A stretch of DNA of 64,000 nucleotides from Ditylenchus dipsaci (Eukaryota > Nematoda > Chromadorea > Rhabditida > Anguinidae): contig SADC01001394.1 of NCBI GenBank assembly GCA_004194705.1, positions 248,001 to 312,000 of the forward strand, given 5' to 3'. Numbering within the stretch: position 1 is the stretch's first letter; each line of letters opens with the position of its first letter. The position numbers were made by a program, and so were the translations under genes. Below, one piece after another: positions 54,940 through 64,000 of the stretch. The notes under the pieces are model-generated. The model saw nothing but the letters and a program-made list of their open reading frames with translations, had not been told where the DNA came from and did not search any database.

Positions 54940-56018
54940 ATGAGGATATTGGTTGGAGGTAGCATAAAATGGCATATTCTATTGTAACTTTTGACAATAC
55001 TTTTCTATTTAGTCAAACGCGTAATTGATTATGCCGTCAAGGTCAGGGTCAAGAAGGACAACACCGGTGTCGTTAAAGATGGTGTTCAACATTCCATGAA
55101 TCCTTTCTGTGAAATTGCTTTGGAAGAGGCTGTCAAGTTGAAGGAAGCTTCAGTTGCCAAAGAAGTTGTCGCTCTATCTTTCGGTCCAGCTAAATCTCAG
55201 GTAGTATCTTTATTGTCCTACTTATTTATTCAGCTGACTTTATTTCCTTATAGGAAACACTCAGAACTGCACTTGCCAAAGGAGCCGACAGAGCCATTCA
55301 TGTTGAAGTTGACGACAATCAAGCCGAAAAATTGGAGCCTCTTCATGTCGCCAAAGTGCTTGCCAAAATAGCTAAGGACGAGAAATTTGACATTGTCTTT
55401 CTGGGAAAACAGGTTATTTTTAAACCAACTTTATCCGCTCAATTGTCTCTTTCAGGCTATTGATGATGATGCTAATCAAACGGGTCAGCTTGTTGCTGGG
55501 CTTCTAAATTGCCCCAAGCAACTTTTGCTAGCAAAGTCGAGGCTGATGGTTCTTCGCATCTCAAGGTTACTAGAGAAATTGATGGTGGTCTCGATACAGT
55601 TAGTGCTTGCTTTTCCTAGATGTCGTGAATTGCATTTTAAAAATTTCAGGTTCGCGTTAAGCTTCCTGCTGTGCTCACCGCTGATCTTCGACTTAATGAG
55701 CCTCGTATGTTGCATTTTATTCTTGATTTCCAGCAATTTGTCAAAGTATTATTTTAGGCTATGCAACGCTCCCGAATATCATGAAGGCCAAGAAGAAACC
55801 CCTTGAGAAAAAGTCTCCTAAAGATTTGGGCATTGATTTGACTCCACAGACTGAAGTTCTAGAGGTAATTAGTGTCGTACAGCATGCTCATTTAATGATT
55901 TCTTAATTATACTATTTCTGTGCAGGTCAAAGAGCCTCCTGTGCGCCAAGCTGGAGGATTTGTCGACAGTGTGCCTACATTGGTTGCTAAGCTCAAAGAG
56001 AAGGGTGTGCTTCCATAG
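54940..56018 (+). CDS. ETFB: Electron transfer flavoprotein subunit beta
   Basis: The beta subunit of mitochondrial ETF; with the alpha subunit it passes electrons from acyl-CoA dehydrogenases to ETF-ubiquinone oxidoreductase. Exons are 54940-54958 (MRILVG), 55013-55200 ([31 protein letters not shown]), 55254-55412 ([20 protein letters not shown]), 55456-55598 ([17 protein letters not shown]), 55650-55704 ([17 protein letters not shown]), 55758-55864 ([18 protein letters not shown], the ETF-beta signature and recognition loop) and 55926-56018 ([11 protein letters not shown], ending EKGVLP). The AMP-binding segment DDDANQTGQ is present. One base is missing near 55513 (NCP then AS/KVEAD). Length is the usual ~255 residues. 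AATAAA lies near 56090. The next gene starts only 203 bp downstream on the same strand. Confidence 0.96.
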
Positions 56019-56091
56019 CTCGAATTAGGAGCAAGGAATACATTTTTCCAAACTATTGAGGTCGTATTACGTGTACAATAGCCATAAATAA

Positions 56092-56221
56092 TAAATAAAA
56101 GATATTCCTCGAGTTTGTGGTTGCTTGGTATTTGTCTGAATGCATAGGCTTTTTGAGCCTCGTATCTTTTTTGTGGTATTGTGTTCTGCGAATATATAAT
56201 TTGTGTTACAGATCCCATCCA
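56092..56221 (+). promoter_or_regulatory. Short intercistronic region with acceptor site, possible operon spacer
   Basis: Between an AATAAA at about 56092 (ETF-beta 3' end) and the SSR2 start codon at 56222 there are about 120 bp. A splice acceptor TTTGTGTTACAG ends at 56211, 10 nt before ATGATG. In nematode operons the downstream gene is trans-spliced at such a site, typically about 100 bp after the upstream poly(A) site. Nothing in the sequence proves trans-splicing. Confidence 0.45.
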
Positions 56222-57446
56222 ATGATGTTTATTCGGTCCCTTTGCATTCTTTCCCTCTTCCTACTCTCTTCTCTGGCATCTGATGAGGCCAGAGAAGCTA
56301 CCAACGTAACTTTATTTGTTGTGTTTTTGGTACAGAATATAAAATCGTGCGTCATATTAGGGTGCTGGTAAGCCCACGTTGGACTCCGCCCGTATCCTGC
56401 TTCGAAATTTCATTAAGTCAATATGCTGTTGAAAACATGGTAAGTGTCGGCGATTTTACTTTATTTAAGCGATGTGTTGTTTTTATAGGATTACGTGATG
56501 AGTACAGCCTCTACAATGTCAGGTGACAGGCCGCTCTGAAAGTGACACCTCGAGGACCGTATGTCATTCCCACGCAGTTCTTCGAAATTTCAAGTTGTGA
56601 CGTGCGCATGGGAAAAAATCCCTCCGGTAATTTATACTGTTATCAGTTTCAAAATCCAAGTTATTAAAAGTGCAGGTGGATGTGACTCATTCAGTGGTGG
56701 TTGCCCACGTAGCTTCGGTAAAGTTAGATAACTGGATTTACTAATATTTGGATACTTATGTTCCAGGACTTTTCAATTACACGGCTGCCCAGGTTACTTA
56801 TTACCCAAGGAAGACGCCAAAGAAGTGAGAGTTGGATACACTACTGCTCCTGGAGAGGGTATTAGATATATTTTAAATGACACTGTTATGGCCAATACAT
56901 TAGGTGCAATCTATCGCTGAAAGATTATGAACGTCGATTCAGCTCGAAATCGGAGCATGCGTTCATCTTCTGTGAGTTTAGCTAGTCCAATAATTATATA
57001 ATTATTAATTGTTGTTAAAGAGGCATGCCCGTGCGGTTCAAAAAATTGAGACAGCGGCAAGCAGGTTTTTTTAAATTCTTCAATTTTTCCTCGTTTGATC
57101 ATCATATCTTATTGATGACCCTTACTACTTTAAAAGCGCAGAAAAACTTAAAAATCTGGATGACAACTCATGCAAAACTTGAATGGAGAAAGAAAAAGTG
57201 CTGTCCCCCGCCTTTCTCCGTTCGGCATGGGGCATAGGCATGCCCCTTTAAAAATAAGGTTTGTATTTAAATTCGATACAATGGTTTATTTACAGTACTG
57301 CTACAATCCCCACCACTGTTGTTCCCCTTTGCATTTGGTATCAGCTGCAATCGAAATACCTCTCCAAAAAACACCAACGCCGCCAAGAAATCCCAATAAT
57401 TCCAAGACATTTGGTTTACATTGTTAGTGCCTGTGAGGACTTTTGA
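56222..57446 (+). CDS. SSR2: Translocon-associated protein subunit beta (SSR2/TRAP-beta)
   Basis: An ER membrane protein of the TRAP complex beside Sec61. Exons are 56222-56305 (signal peptide MMFIRSLCILSLFLLSSLAS), 56361-56439 (GAGKPTLDSARILL, QYAVENM), 56489-56626, 56676-56717 (VDVTHSVVVAHVASG), 56767-56858 (LFNYTAAQVTYYP, RVGYTTAPGEG), 56904-56971 (ERDYERRFSSKSEHAFIF) and 57296-57446 (transmembrane helix beginning ATIPTTVVPLCIWYQ, then a basic cytosolic tail KYLSKKHQRRQ). FNYTAA carries a conserved N-glycosylation site. Frame breaks occur near 56505, 56520 and 56810, and the C-terminal frame is ambiguous, so the stop may be at 57427 or 57446. AATAAA lies near 57485. A TTAA-type MITE sits in the last intron. 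Confidence 0.9.
57019..57247. mobile_element. TTAA-type MITE in SSR2 intron
   Basis: It is flanked by TTAA (57015-57018 and 57248-57251). The ends are AGAGGCATGCCCGTGCGG and GGGCATAGGCATGCCCCT. The core TATTGATGACCCTTACTACT and TGTCCCCCGCCTTTCTCC match 13697-13920. Confidence 0.75.
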
Positions 57447-58044
57447 ATACATCTATTTTATTGACTTTTTTCTTGCTCTTAAAATAAAAAAAGTTTTAGA
57501 ACTTCAATACTGCAAAGTCCAAATACACGGCATGACAAATATTTACCCTCTCTCCACTTTTCCCTAATAATTTTGGACAATATTTTTTCGACACATTTTA
57601 AATCGCATTTATTCTTTAGGGTGTTTTTCTCAATTTTTCTAAATTTCAGAATTATCGTGTAAGCCCAGGATCTCAGCTTTATAACGGGCTATCAAGTTGA
57701 AGTGAAGGATTTCATGGATGAAGAGATAAGGGGTTGAAAAAATAGCTGTTACCTTTCATCTCCTAAATCTATGTTTTTTCAAACAATTGCCCATATTTTT
57801 AAGTAGAGTTAGATGGCAGTTCGAAAGCAGAGATTTCAGGCTACACGACAATGCTGAAAATTTAAAAAAAAAATCAGGACAAAACTCAAAAGAAAAGGCA
57901 AATGAAAAATTAGTCGGAAAAAAGAGGGCTTTAGTCAGAAAAAAGTATTATAGTCGGGAAAAAGTATTTTCCATAATTTTTTTCATAATACGCTGTTTCT
58001 GGTGCAAGCGCGATACTCTTAAACATTTTGATATAAAATACGAC
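57447..58044. other. 3' flank of SSR2; no gene seen
   Basis: AATAAA near 57485 likely ends SSR2. No coding block was recognised in the remainder. Confidence 0.4.
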
Positions 58045-58287
58045 TACGGTATTTCCTCTAAAATAGCCCTCCTTCCAAATAGACCCCCTTTACTTTGAGG
58101 TCTGTATCTCGGAGCAGACGTAAATATTTTGCAAAGCTGTTTGATACGTTTCTTAACTCCACGAGCTTACGATTCCACTTTTTAGATTCTTAATTTTCAC
58201 CCAAAAATCTCGAAATCGAATTCAAATTTTTTCTGAAATTGGAGTTTGAATAAAATATCCCCGGGGCTATTTTTAGAGAATACGGTA
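58045..58287. mobile_element. TACCGTATT-ended MITE, copy 5 (word AAATAGCCC)
   Basis: The left end TACGGTATTTCCTCTAAAAT is followed by AGCCCTCC and AATAGACCCCC; the right end CCCCGGGGCTATTTTTAGAG is followed by AATACGGTA. The core CAAAGCTGTTTGATACGTTT, TTCCACTTTTTAGATT and ACCCAAAAATCTCGAAATCG is almost the same as in copy 3 (26385). Confidence 0.8.
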
Positions 58288-58746
58288 ATTCAGAACGTAA
58301 ACCCATCACATTTGCTGATTACCGGCATGTTTACATCTCTTCTAAATATAAAATCGCCATAAATCTTTAGAGGGAAAATTTTTATAAGAAATAGCGAACG
58401 CTATCTTGGGCATCGCCCCTCATAAATTTTTTTTTTAAATAATAATTCGCATCACAAATTAGTCAAAAGTGCAAAAACTTTCAAAGATTTGTATCATCAT
58501 TTTTTTGCTAAAACTCGTCGATTTTGTGTTTCTACAGTTTCGATCGATTTCAAACTGTGGACATTGATGTCTCTAGTTAAATACTAAGTAATTTCAGGAA
58601 AAAATAATTTTTTATTGTAAATGGTTCGAAAATGGTGGAGTATGCATTGTATATGAATAAGTAACGAACACAAAACCAATTAAGGGGCCAGTTCAAACTG
58701 AAAATACCAAAAACAATTAACAATATAATTCAAGACACTCTCAAAT

Positions 58747-61700
58747 CTACTCATCGATCTTTGACTTCTTGACTTCTGATGGATCTTCACTTCCCGCCTT
58801 TTCTTCAACAGCAGTGGACAAGCATCAGTTGTTTATAGCTTCAATGAAGAACCTTCACCAGCCGTGGATTCCAGTAGCAGTATATGGTGGTTATTGTGGA
58901 GTCCTAGAAAGTTGCCGGACGTTTGACAGACTTGCGTGAATCATGTTTGAGATATCGTTACTGGGACCTCATCTTTTATCATCTCCCACAACACTTTTAA
59001 AATCTGGGTAAACACACATTGGTAATCACAGCCTTTTGATGTTCCATCTGCTTCTTGCAATCCTTAGCACATTCTAGAGCATCTTCGGCTGTTCCTGTAT
59101 GTCCTCTAAGATCTTCTTCAACTCATGATTTCAGATGTGACAGCAGAATCATTTTCAGCTGAACCTTTTTGCAAGTTCTCTAAATAATTTCGCATTATAA
59201 TGAGTCCAAAGGTCACCTTGGACCAGGATAGTCAAGGGTTCAGAATTTTTTGGCTGGACCCGTACCCACGTTAAAAAAAAACGTTTCGGGCAGAGGGTGA
59301 ACTTTGCTGATAAGCCAAGGAAAATGTTCTAAACAGTTGTGTTTTTTTTTCAAAAAGTGTTTAAAAATATAATTATCGAGGCTTTAGATAGTCCATGAAC
59401 AGTTTTTTTTAACAAAATTCTTTATTTAATACAAAACTATCGATAAAGAATAATTAGTACTAAACTTGCCAAGATTTTTCGATTTTGTTTAGTAATTGTT
59501 TAGCATCTTTTCTCAGTTTTTGCATGGATTTGAAGTCAGAAAAGTTAAACTTGGTAAAAGAAAAATTAGAATGAAGATTTAGGTTTGGGTTAAAAAGAAG
59601 AAAAAGTTCCATATAATAAAGGTGTTTCAAGAAATTCTAACACTTTTAAATGCATATTTTTTGTATTGACACAATTTCAAAATTCTGTAAACGTAGATCG
59701 GTTCCGTTTGCTCTATACAATTTTTTGGTATATGATGGTAAAAAATTTTCAAAAATTGCCTTGGTCCCCCTGTGGTCTAGAAAATGACCAAAACTGGGTA
59801 TTAAGAAACAATTCAGATGCACTTCAGTCCTCAAGAAAAAGCTTTTTGTGTTGTTTGTTTTGCCAATCAAGCGAGTCCAAAATTGTTCGGCGCCAATTCC
59901 GTACCCGTTTCGGGATACAAACAGAAGGCCTTCTCGCGCAAGCATTCTTCAGTGTTACAACGATTATCTAGCCCGGGTTCAAGTGAAAGGAAGGAAAAGA
60001 ATAAACAGTTAGGTTTTTTGATTGTGTATGCTTTTGAGAATGTTTTCTTATGGTTCAGATGGGTCCGCACCGAGCAAAGAAGAAGAAAAGTGATCGAAGC
60101 TTCGAGCTGGAAGTGAATAAGCACTCGGAAATTGCGTTACAAGATGGAATGCCTTCGCCTACAACGTTTGGGAATATTGCATGTAAGACTGAACCTTGGG
60201 ATCGGGAATTAAAAACCTTCTTTTTCGTTCTCATCCTCTCTTAACCTTTAAGATGCCAAATTCCACCCATACAAAATGAATCTTCAACACAACTTCTCCC
60301 AATTAATCAATCTAAGCTTATATTAATCAATTTATAGAAAAAATCACTCGCACAAAACTCGTTATCATTTGTTTATTTTAGGTGTTCAATATGGTCTTAT
60401 GCAACGGTGGGGCCCGCTCATTTCAGTTTGCTGTGCGTGATTGGTTTAGACGATAACTTTCCGCTTCGATTGGATGAGACGAGGAACTCCTGCTAAGCCT
60501 GCTATTTTCAAATGGCCTCCGTATTGTCCAGATTGACTCCGTGTGATTTTTTCTTATGGGGGTATCTACCAAATCTACCAGAATCTACCAAACACAGCCT
60601 GCCAATCTGAATAAGCTCGAGAAAAAATCATCAATGAATTTCAACTGCATACCGCAAGAGATGGTGAGCCGATCTGTAGACTCCTATGTGCGCCGCCTCG
60701 AAAAATGCCTTGATGTGGAAGGAAGAAGTGTTGAGCAAAGTAAGGAAATTGAGTCTTCTGTTGTTATGCTTGTTGTAAGTCATCTCGCTTTGTTTTTACT
60801 TGGTTCGGAATAAAGTTATGATAGATTTGGAGTCAATATGGCGAAAAAAATCGATTTTCTTAATTACCCAGTTTTGGTCATTTTCTTACCACAGGGGGAC
60901 CAAGTCGATTTTTAAAATTTGGTCAAAAAAATTTTTTACGCATCATATACCAAAAAAATTGTTAGAGCAAACAGAACCGATCTGCGTTCACAGAATTTTG
61001 AAATTGTGTCAATACAAAAAGTTATGGCCGTTAAAAGTGTTAGAATTTCTTGAAACACCCTGTATATGAGAATCTTGAATTTTACGCAATTCTTAAAAAA
61101 TACCAATAAATTTTTAAAAACTTCTGCGGCTTTATCGAAGGATGCTGCTGCACTCTCAAAGTCGTCATTGTTTCTGTAGGTAAGCCCTGAAAAAAGATTT
61201 AATTATGCAGAAAAGGTGCTGCTTTTATAATCCTACCCATCTGAAAAAGAGTTCCGAGATCTTGCGGTTGTTAGGCTCAAAGATCTTTTCTGGATCTCCA
61301 AGGCAGCCTTGAACTCTTCTAAAGCATTGCCGAAATTTTCATCCACAAGAATGCACTCGCCAAGAGCAATCAAAACATCAGCCTTCTTTTCCATCCACTC
61401 AGTGGTCTGTTCTTGTCTAAAGGAGTTGAATCAGCTACTAATAATATAATAACCAGAAAATACTTATCACAAATGCTACGCGCTACTTCAAGAGACTAAA
61501 ATTTAGGTCAAATAATCTATATTTCCCAAGATTAGAGATTTCAGGTTATCTCACTAGCATAAAAAAGGTATATTAATGGCTCATTTATAAACGTTGTCGT
61601 TGGCGTAAAAGTGCCTTTATAAAATTTTTTCCAGCGACAACGACGACGACGACGACAACGACAACGTTTATAAATGAGCCATAAAAAAAATACCTCCCAG

Positions 61701-63725
61701 GCCAATTCGCAGCCGTCAACTCATCGACATCTTCTCCGTCCTCGGTTTTTAAGGTTTGATCAGCGTTTTGTTGTACAGTTTCAGACGCTTCTAATTGCTT
61801 CTCGGCTTTTTCCGTCACAGGTGCTTCAGGAGCTATATCAGTACCTAAATAGTGAATAAACAGTCGATATAATAAAGAATCAGCTTGATGAATACCGTGT
61901 TCGGTGGCAAATTCACCATTTGCATTGTCTTTAGCAACATCATCACTGGTTTTGGAATATCTGCCTCCGGTGCCTCATCTTCCTGCTCGTCCTCAGATGA
62001 GTCGACTTCTAAGTCGTCATCATCAACTGTGTGGCTTCACTACCATAGACTCGGCACGAGCGATCTCAGTCATTGCACGTCCTGCAACATTTTTACTAGT
62101 ATTGGCGTTTTTGCTCTAATAGAGCGGCCGGTCGTATATTTTTCGACCCTCTGAAAAAAACGGGATAATTTGAGGTCGATATTGAGATTTTCAGGTGCTC
62201 AACCAAGATCTAAACAAGTGGAATTGGTAGAGCTCGTGGTAATAAAGAAAACGCAGTCAACAGCTTTTTGAAAAAATTGACTCTGCTTCGAGATACAGAC
62301 ACCTAAAGTTGAGGGCACCGCTCTATTGGAGAGTGTCTGTCTATTAGAGCGAATACGGTAAGCAGTAGGAAACAGAAAATGCGTTTTGGCAAAAGTCCAA
62401 AATAAATTTAAGGGGGGGGGGGGGATAACTTTATATACGCATCGCCTGCGGTCACAGGTTCGACTACCACTGGCTGCAGACCTTATTTTTTCTCTTCTTA
62501 TTTACAAGTTAGTGTCAAAATGTAGCCAAGCTTCTGGGCTTTCATTTGAGCTATCATACAGATGAAAATGGTATATAAAGTTAGAGCTAAAATATAAAAA
62601 ATCCAATTCGGTGAAATCCTCAATAGGACTATCTCAGTACTTTTCGGTAGTATCCTGGAACTGACGTTTTTTCCCAATTTAAATTTACATACTCATTTGC
62701 AATCTTACACTCAAAATGTAGCCCTGCTTCTGCCGTCATTTTCAGCATACGTTTGTATAAAATAATGTAAATTGAAATCGCAATAAAAGTCAGTTCCTAA
62801 ATGATACTGAAACCTCCCCCTCAATAGTACTCTATTGTTCCTTGGTCAACCTTCGCTAACTATCTTGTTTTCTGGAAGTGATTTTGGTGTGAAAAAATTT
62901 CTATCTTGTTCGCCATGAAATTCTGACTCTAGAAAGTCACTAAACATGTGAGCAAATAAATAATTTGGCGGAGCTCAGCATATTAGTCTAAATACGCATC
63001 ATTTGGCTGGTTTCCTCTAATTTTGGTGGTCATTTGCCAAAAATCGCAAAATTGAGGCAGTAATGACAGCAAAGCAGTGCTGAAAATGGTTGCAATCGAT
63101 TGCTCGATGATTTTTGGACCTGAAAGTCAAAAACTTACTGAAAAAGTAAATTAAAACACCTCCAGAGGACTAAACTTTCGACAAAGGCGATGCGTATATA
63201 AAGTTCCTCCTCCCCCCCCCCTTTAAAGTGAAAATTATATTGATGACAAGTAGAGCGGCCGTTTAAGTAAGTTACAGATCCAAACGCTCTATCTGTTACT
63301 ATTAAGGAATGAACAGCATGTGAGAGATATTTACCATAGTAGTAATGGGGTTGATATCCCTGCGGTGCAAATTGACCATACAGGTCTACCCTAAAAAAAA
63401 TTTTGTAAAGGATTCTTCCTGGAAAATTTTGAAACGACTTACGAGAGCTCAGTGGCCTGTGACAACTTTTCAGAAGCCGCTTCATAATCCTGCCCCACAA
63501 AAAGTTTGAATCCTTCGTCCATAATTGCTCAATTTTTTTAACATCACTGAAATTTGCGAGAATTTGAGTCTAATAACGGAAATAAGTTTGAATTTCTTAC
63601 TCAGGACGCTTTAAGACGGCAATACTTGCCCTGCTAAACCTTGCAACCCCTGAACCTGTTCAGTTGCTGCTTCCATTTGATGTGTCTCGGTATTGATTTC
63701 GTCAGCGTCACCATTTTTGAAAAAG
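58747..63725 (-). CDS. NASP: NASP-type (SHNi-TPR) histone H3/H1 chaperone
   Basis: A nuclear histone chaperone. Recognisable exons in coding order are about 63725-63605 (ETHQMEAATEQVQG), 63535-63443 (GFKLFVGQDYEAASEKLSQA), about 63390-63353 (DLYGQFAPQGYQPHYYYG), 62082-61890 (RAMTEIARAESMVV, then acidic VDDDDLEVDSSEDEQEDEA), about 61850-61693 (ending ELAWE after a one-base correction), 61500-61465 (SLEVARSICDK), about 61427-61240 (VDENFGNALEEFKAALEI, FEPNNRKISELFF), 61195-61105 (TYRNNDDFESAAASFDKAAE) and 59215-58747 (ELKKILEDIQE, DISN...RKSVKRPA, ending EVKKSKIDE). This is the NASP order: split TPR with an acidic insertion in TPR2, the ELAWE motif, TPR3-4, a capping helix and a basic nuclear-localisation-like tail. 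Frame breaks occur near 61705, 61940, 61290 and 59130. The start codon and the 63.6-kb exon are uncertain. Introns contain the 59621-61062 transposon and two MITEs. Confidence 0.85.
59621..61062 (+). mobile_element. Mariner-like (IS630-type) element with long TIRs and decayed transposase
   Basis: Terminal inverted repeats of about 190 bp. GGTGTTTCAAGAAATTCTAA at the left is mirrored by TTAGAATTTCTTGAAACACC at the right, both continuing to CTTGGTCCCCCTGTGG and ACCAAAACTGGGT. Inside, plus-strand pieces resemble a transposase: an N-terminal helix-turn-helix (SPQEKAFCVVCFANQ, FRTRFGIQTEG at about 59820-59940) and a C-terminal part (WPPYCPD, then a DFFLWGYL-like block after a frame correction at about 60510-60570, then VDSYVRRLEKCLDVEG at about 60680). 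The region between, with the first catalytic Asp, is missing or unrecognised. It is a degenerate copy in an intron of the NASP gene. Confidence 0.75.
61576..61683. repeat. Hairpin with (GAC)n tract
   Basis: ATGGCTCATTTATAAACGTT on the left is mirrored by AACGTTTATAAATGAGCCAT on the right. The right arm carries CGACGACGACGACGACAACG, longer than the GTCGTTGGCG of the left arm, so the triplet tract expanded on one arm. It ends about 10 bp from a NASP exon junction and overlaps its splice region. Confidence 0.6.
62099..62360. mobile_element. TACCGTATT-ended MITE, copy 6 (word AATAGAGCGG)
   Basis: The left side has GCTCTAATAGAGCGGCCGG; the right side has CTATTAGAGCGAATACGGTA, ending at 62360. The core, in inverse orientation to copies 1, 3 and 5, contains GAGATTTTCAGGTGCTCAAC, AGTGGAATTGGTAGAGCTCG and AAGAAAACGCAGTCAACAGC. 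It lies in a NASP intron. Confidence 0.7.
62412..63222. mobile_element. TTAA-type element with poly-G/poly-C ends and tRNA-like piece
   Basis: It is flanked by TTAA at 62408-62411 and 63223-63226. The left end is a run of about 13 G then ATAACTTTATATACGCATCG; the right end is CGATGCGTATATAAAGTTCC then a C-run. Near the left end, GGTCACAGGTTCGACTACC is B-box-like. A second inverted repeat lies inside at about 62635-62815 (CAATAGGACTATCTCAGTAC / ATGATACTGAAACC...CTCAATAG). It lies in a NASP intron. Confidence 0.65.
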
Positions 63726-64000
63726 AATGTAGTTTTGAGATCTGAAGATTTACGTGGGAAATTTTTGTTTGATAAAACACACAACAAAAACGTTTGCAAT
63801 TTGAAAAAATTATGTATAGCTGGCTGAATGTAACGGAAAAATCAAGAGGTATAAAATAAAAATAAGGCGTTTGCTGTAAAACAAAACAAATGAAAAAAAC
63901 GAAAATTTCAAAACTTTTCCGCATAAGTTTTGCGCCATTTTTTAAATGTTTTTCATTAAAACCTTCGTGGTAAGACAAATAAATTTTAAATTATGTCTCT

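Overview
The window is AT-rich animal DNA: intron-rich genes with GT-AG introns, embedded in a dense field of small inverted-repeat transposons. The best clue to the organism is the amyloid-precursor-like gene. Its cytoplasmic tail ends VNGYENPTYSFFDSKA, which is how I remember nematode APL-1 ending. Splice-acceptor-like sites lie 4-10 nt upstream of two start codons, and two same-strand genes are only about 0.2 kb apart as in a nematode operon. A nematode, probably not a close relative of C. elegans given the transposon load and large introns, is therefore the most likely source. This is inference; no species is claimed.

Layout. (1) 480-12974 (-): most of an ALDH1L (10-formyltetrahydrofolate dehydrogenase) gene, from its start codon to the middle of its ALDH domain, running off the left edge. 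A complete SNF5/SMARCB1 gene (1351-3853, +) is nested antisense in one of its introns. (2) 13.0-16.5 kb: inverted-repeat elements, with no gene seen. (3) 16531-19688 (-): a TMEM104-like multi-pass transporter homolog in 14 recognisable exons. (4) 19.8-25 kb: a transposon with tandem subterminal repeats and a decayed Ulp1-like protease, a mariner copy inside it, then palindromes. (5) 25-33 kb: mostly unannotatable DNA upstream of the APP-family gene. (6) 33006-43403 (+): the APP-family gene, with a tRNA-Arg and several elements in its introns. (7) 45029-51148 (-): a VIP36/LMAN2-type lectin whose one large intron is packed with nested transposons. (8) 51.4-54.9 kb: composite inverted repeats with tRNA-like modules. 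(9) 54940-56018 and 56222-57446 (+): ETF-beta followed closely by TRAP-beta (SSR2). (10) 58747-63725 (-): a NASP-type histone chaperone with a degenerate mariner-like element in an intron.

Two themes cut across the window. First, nearly every conserved gene and the hAT transposase need one-base corrections to stay in frame. Because this affects unrelated housekeeping genes alike, base-level indel errors in the assembly are a simpler explanation than many pseudogenes. Second, the palindromic elements fall into families whose two arms change together. The middle or the outermost bases are shared between copies, while a short 'word' next to the ends differs from copy to copy yet is matched on both arms of each copy. 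This arm-coordinated divergence is the most interesting signal I found.

The genes serve unrelated housekeeping or membrane functions (folate metabolism, chromatin remodelling, secretory pathway, mitochondrial electron transfer, histone handling). Apart from the ETF-beta/TRAP-beta pair I see no functional cluster.
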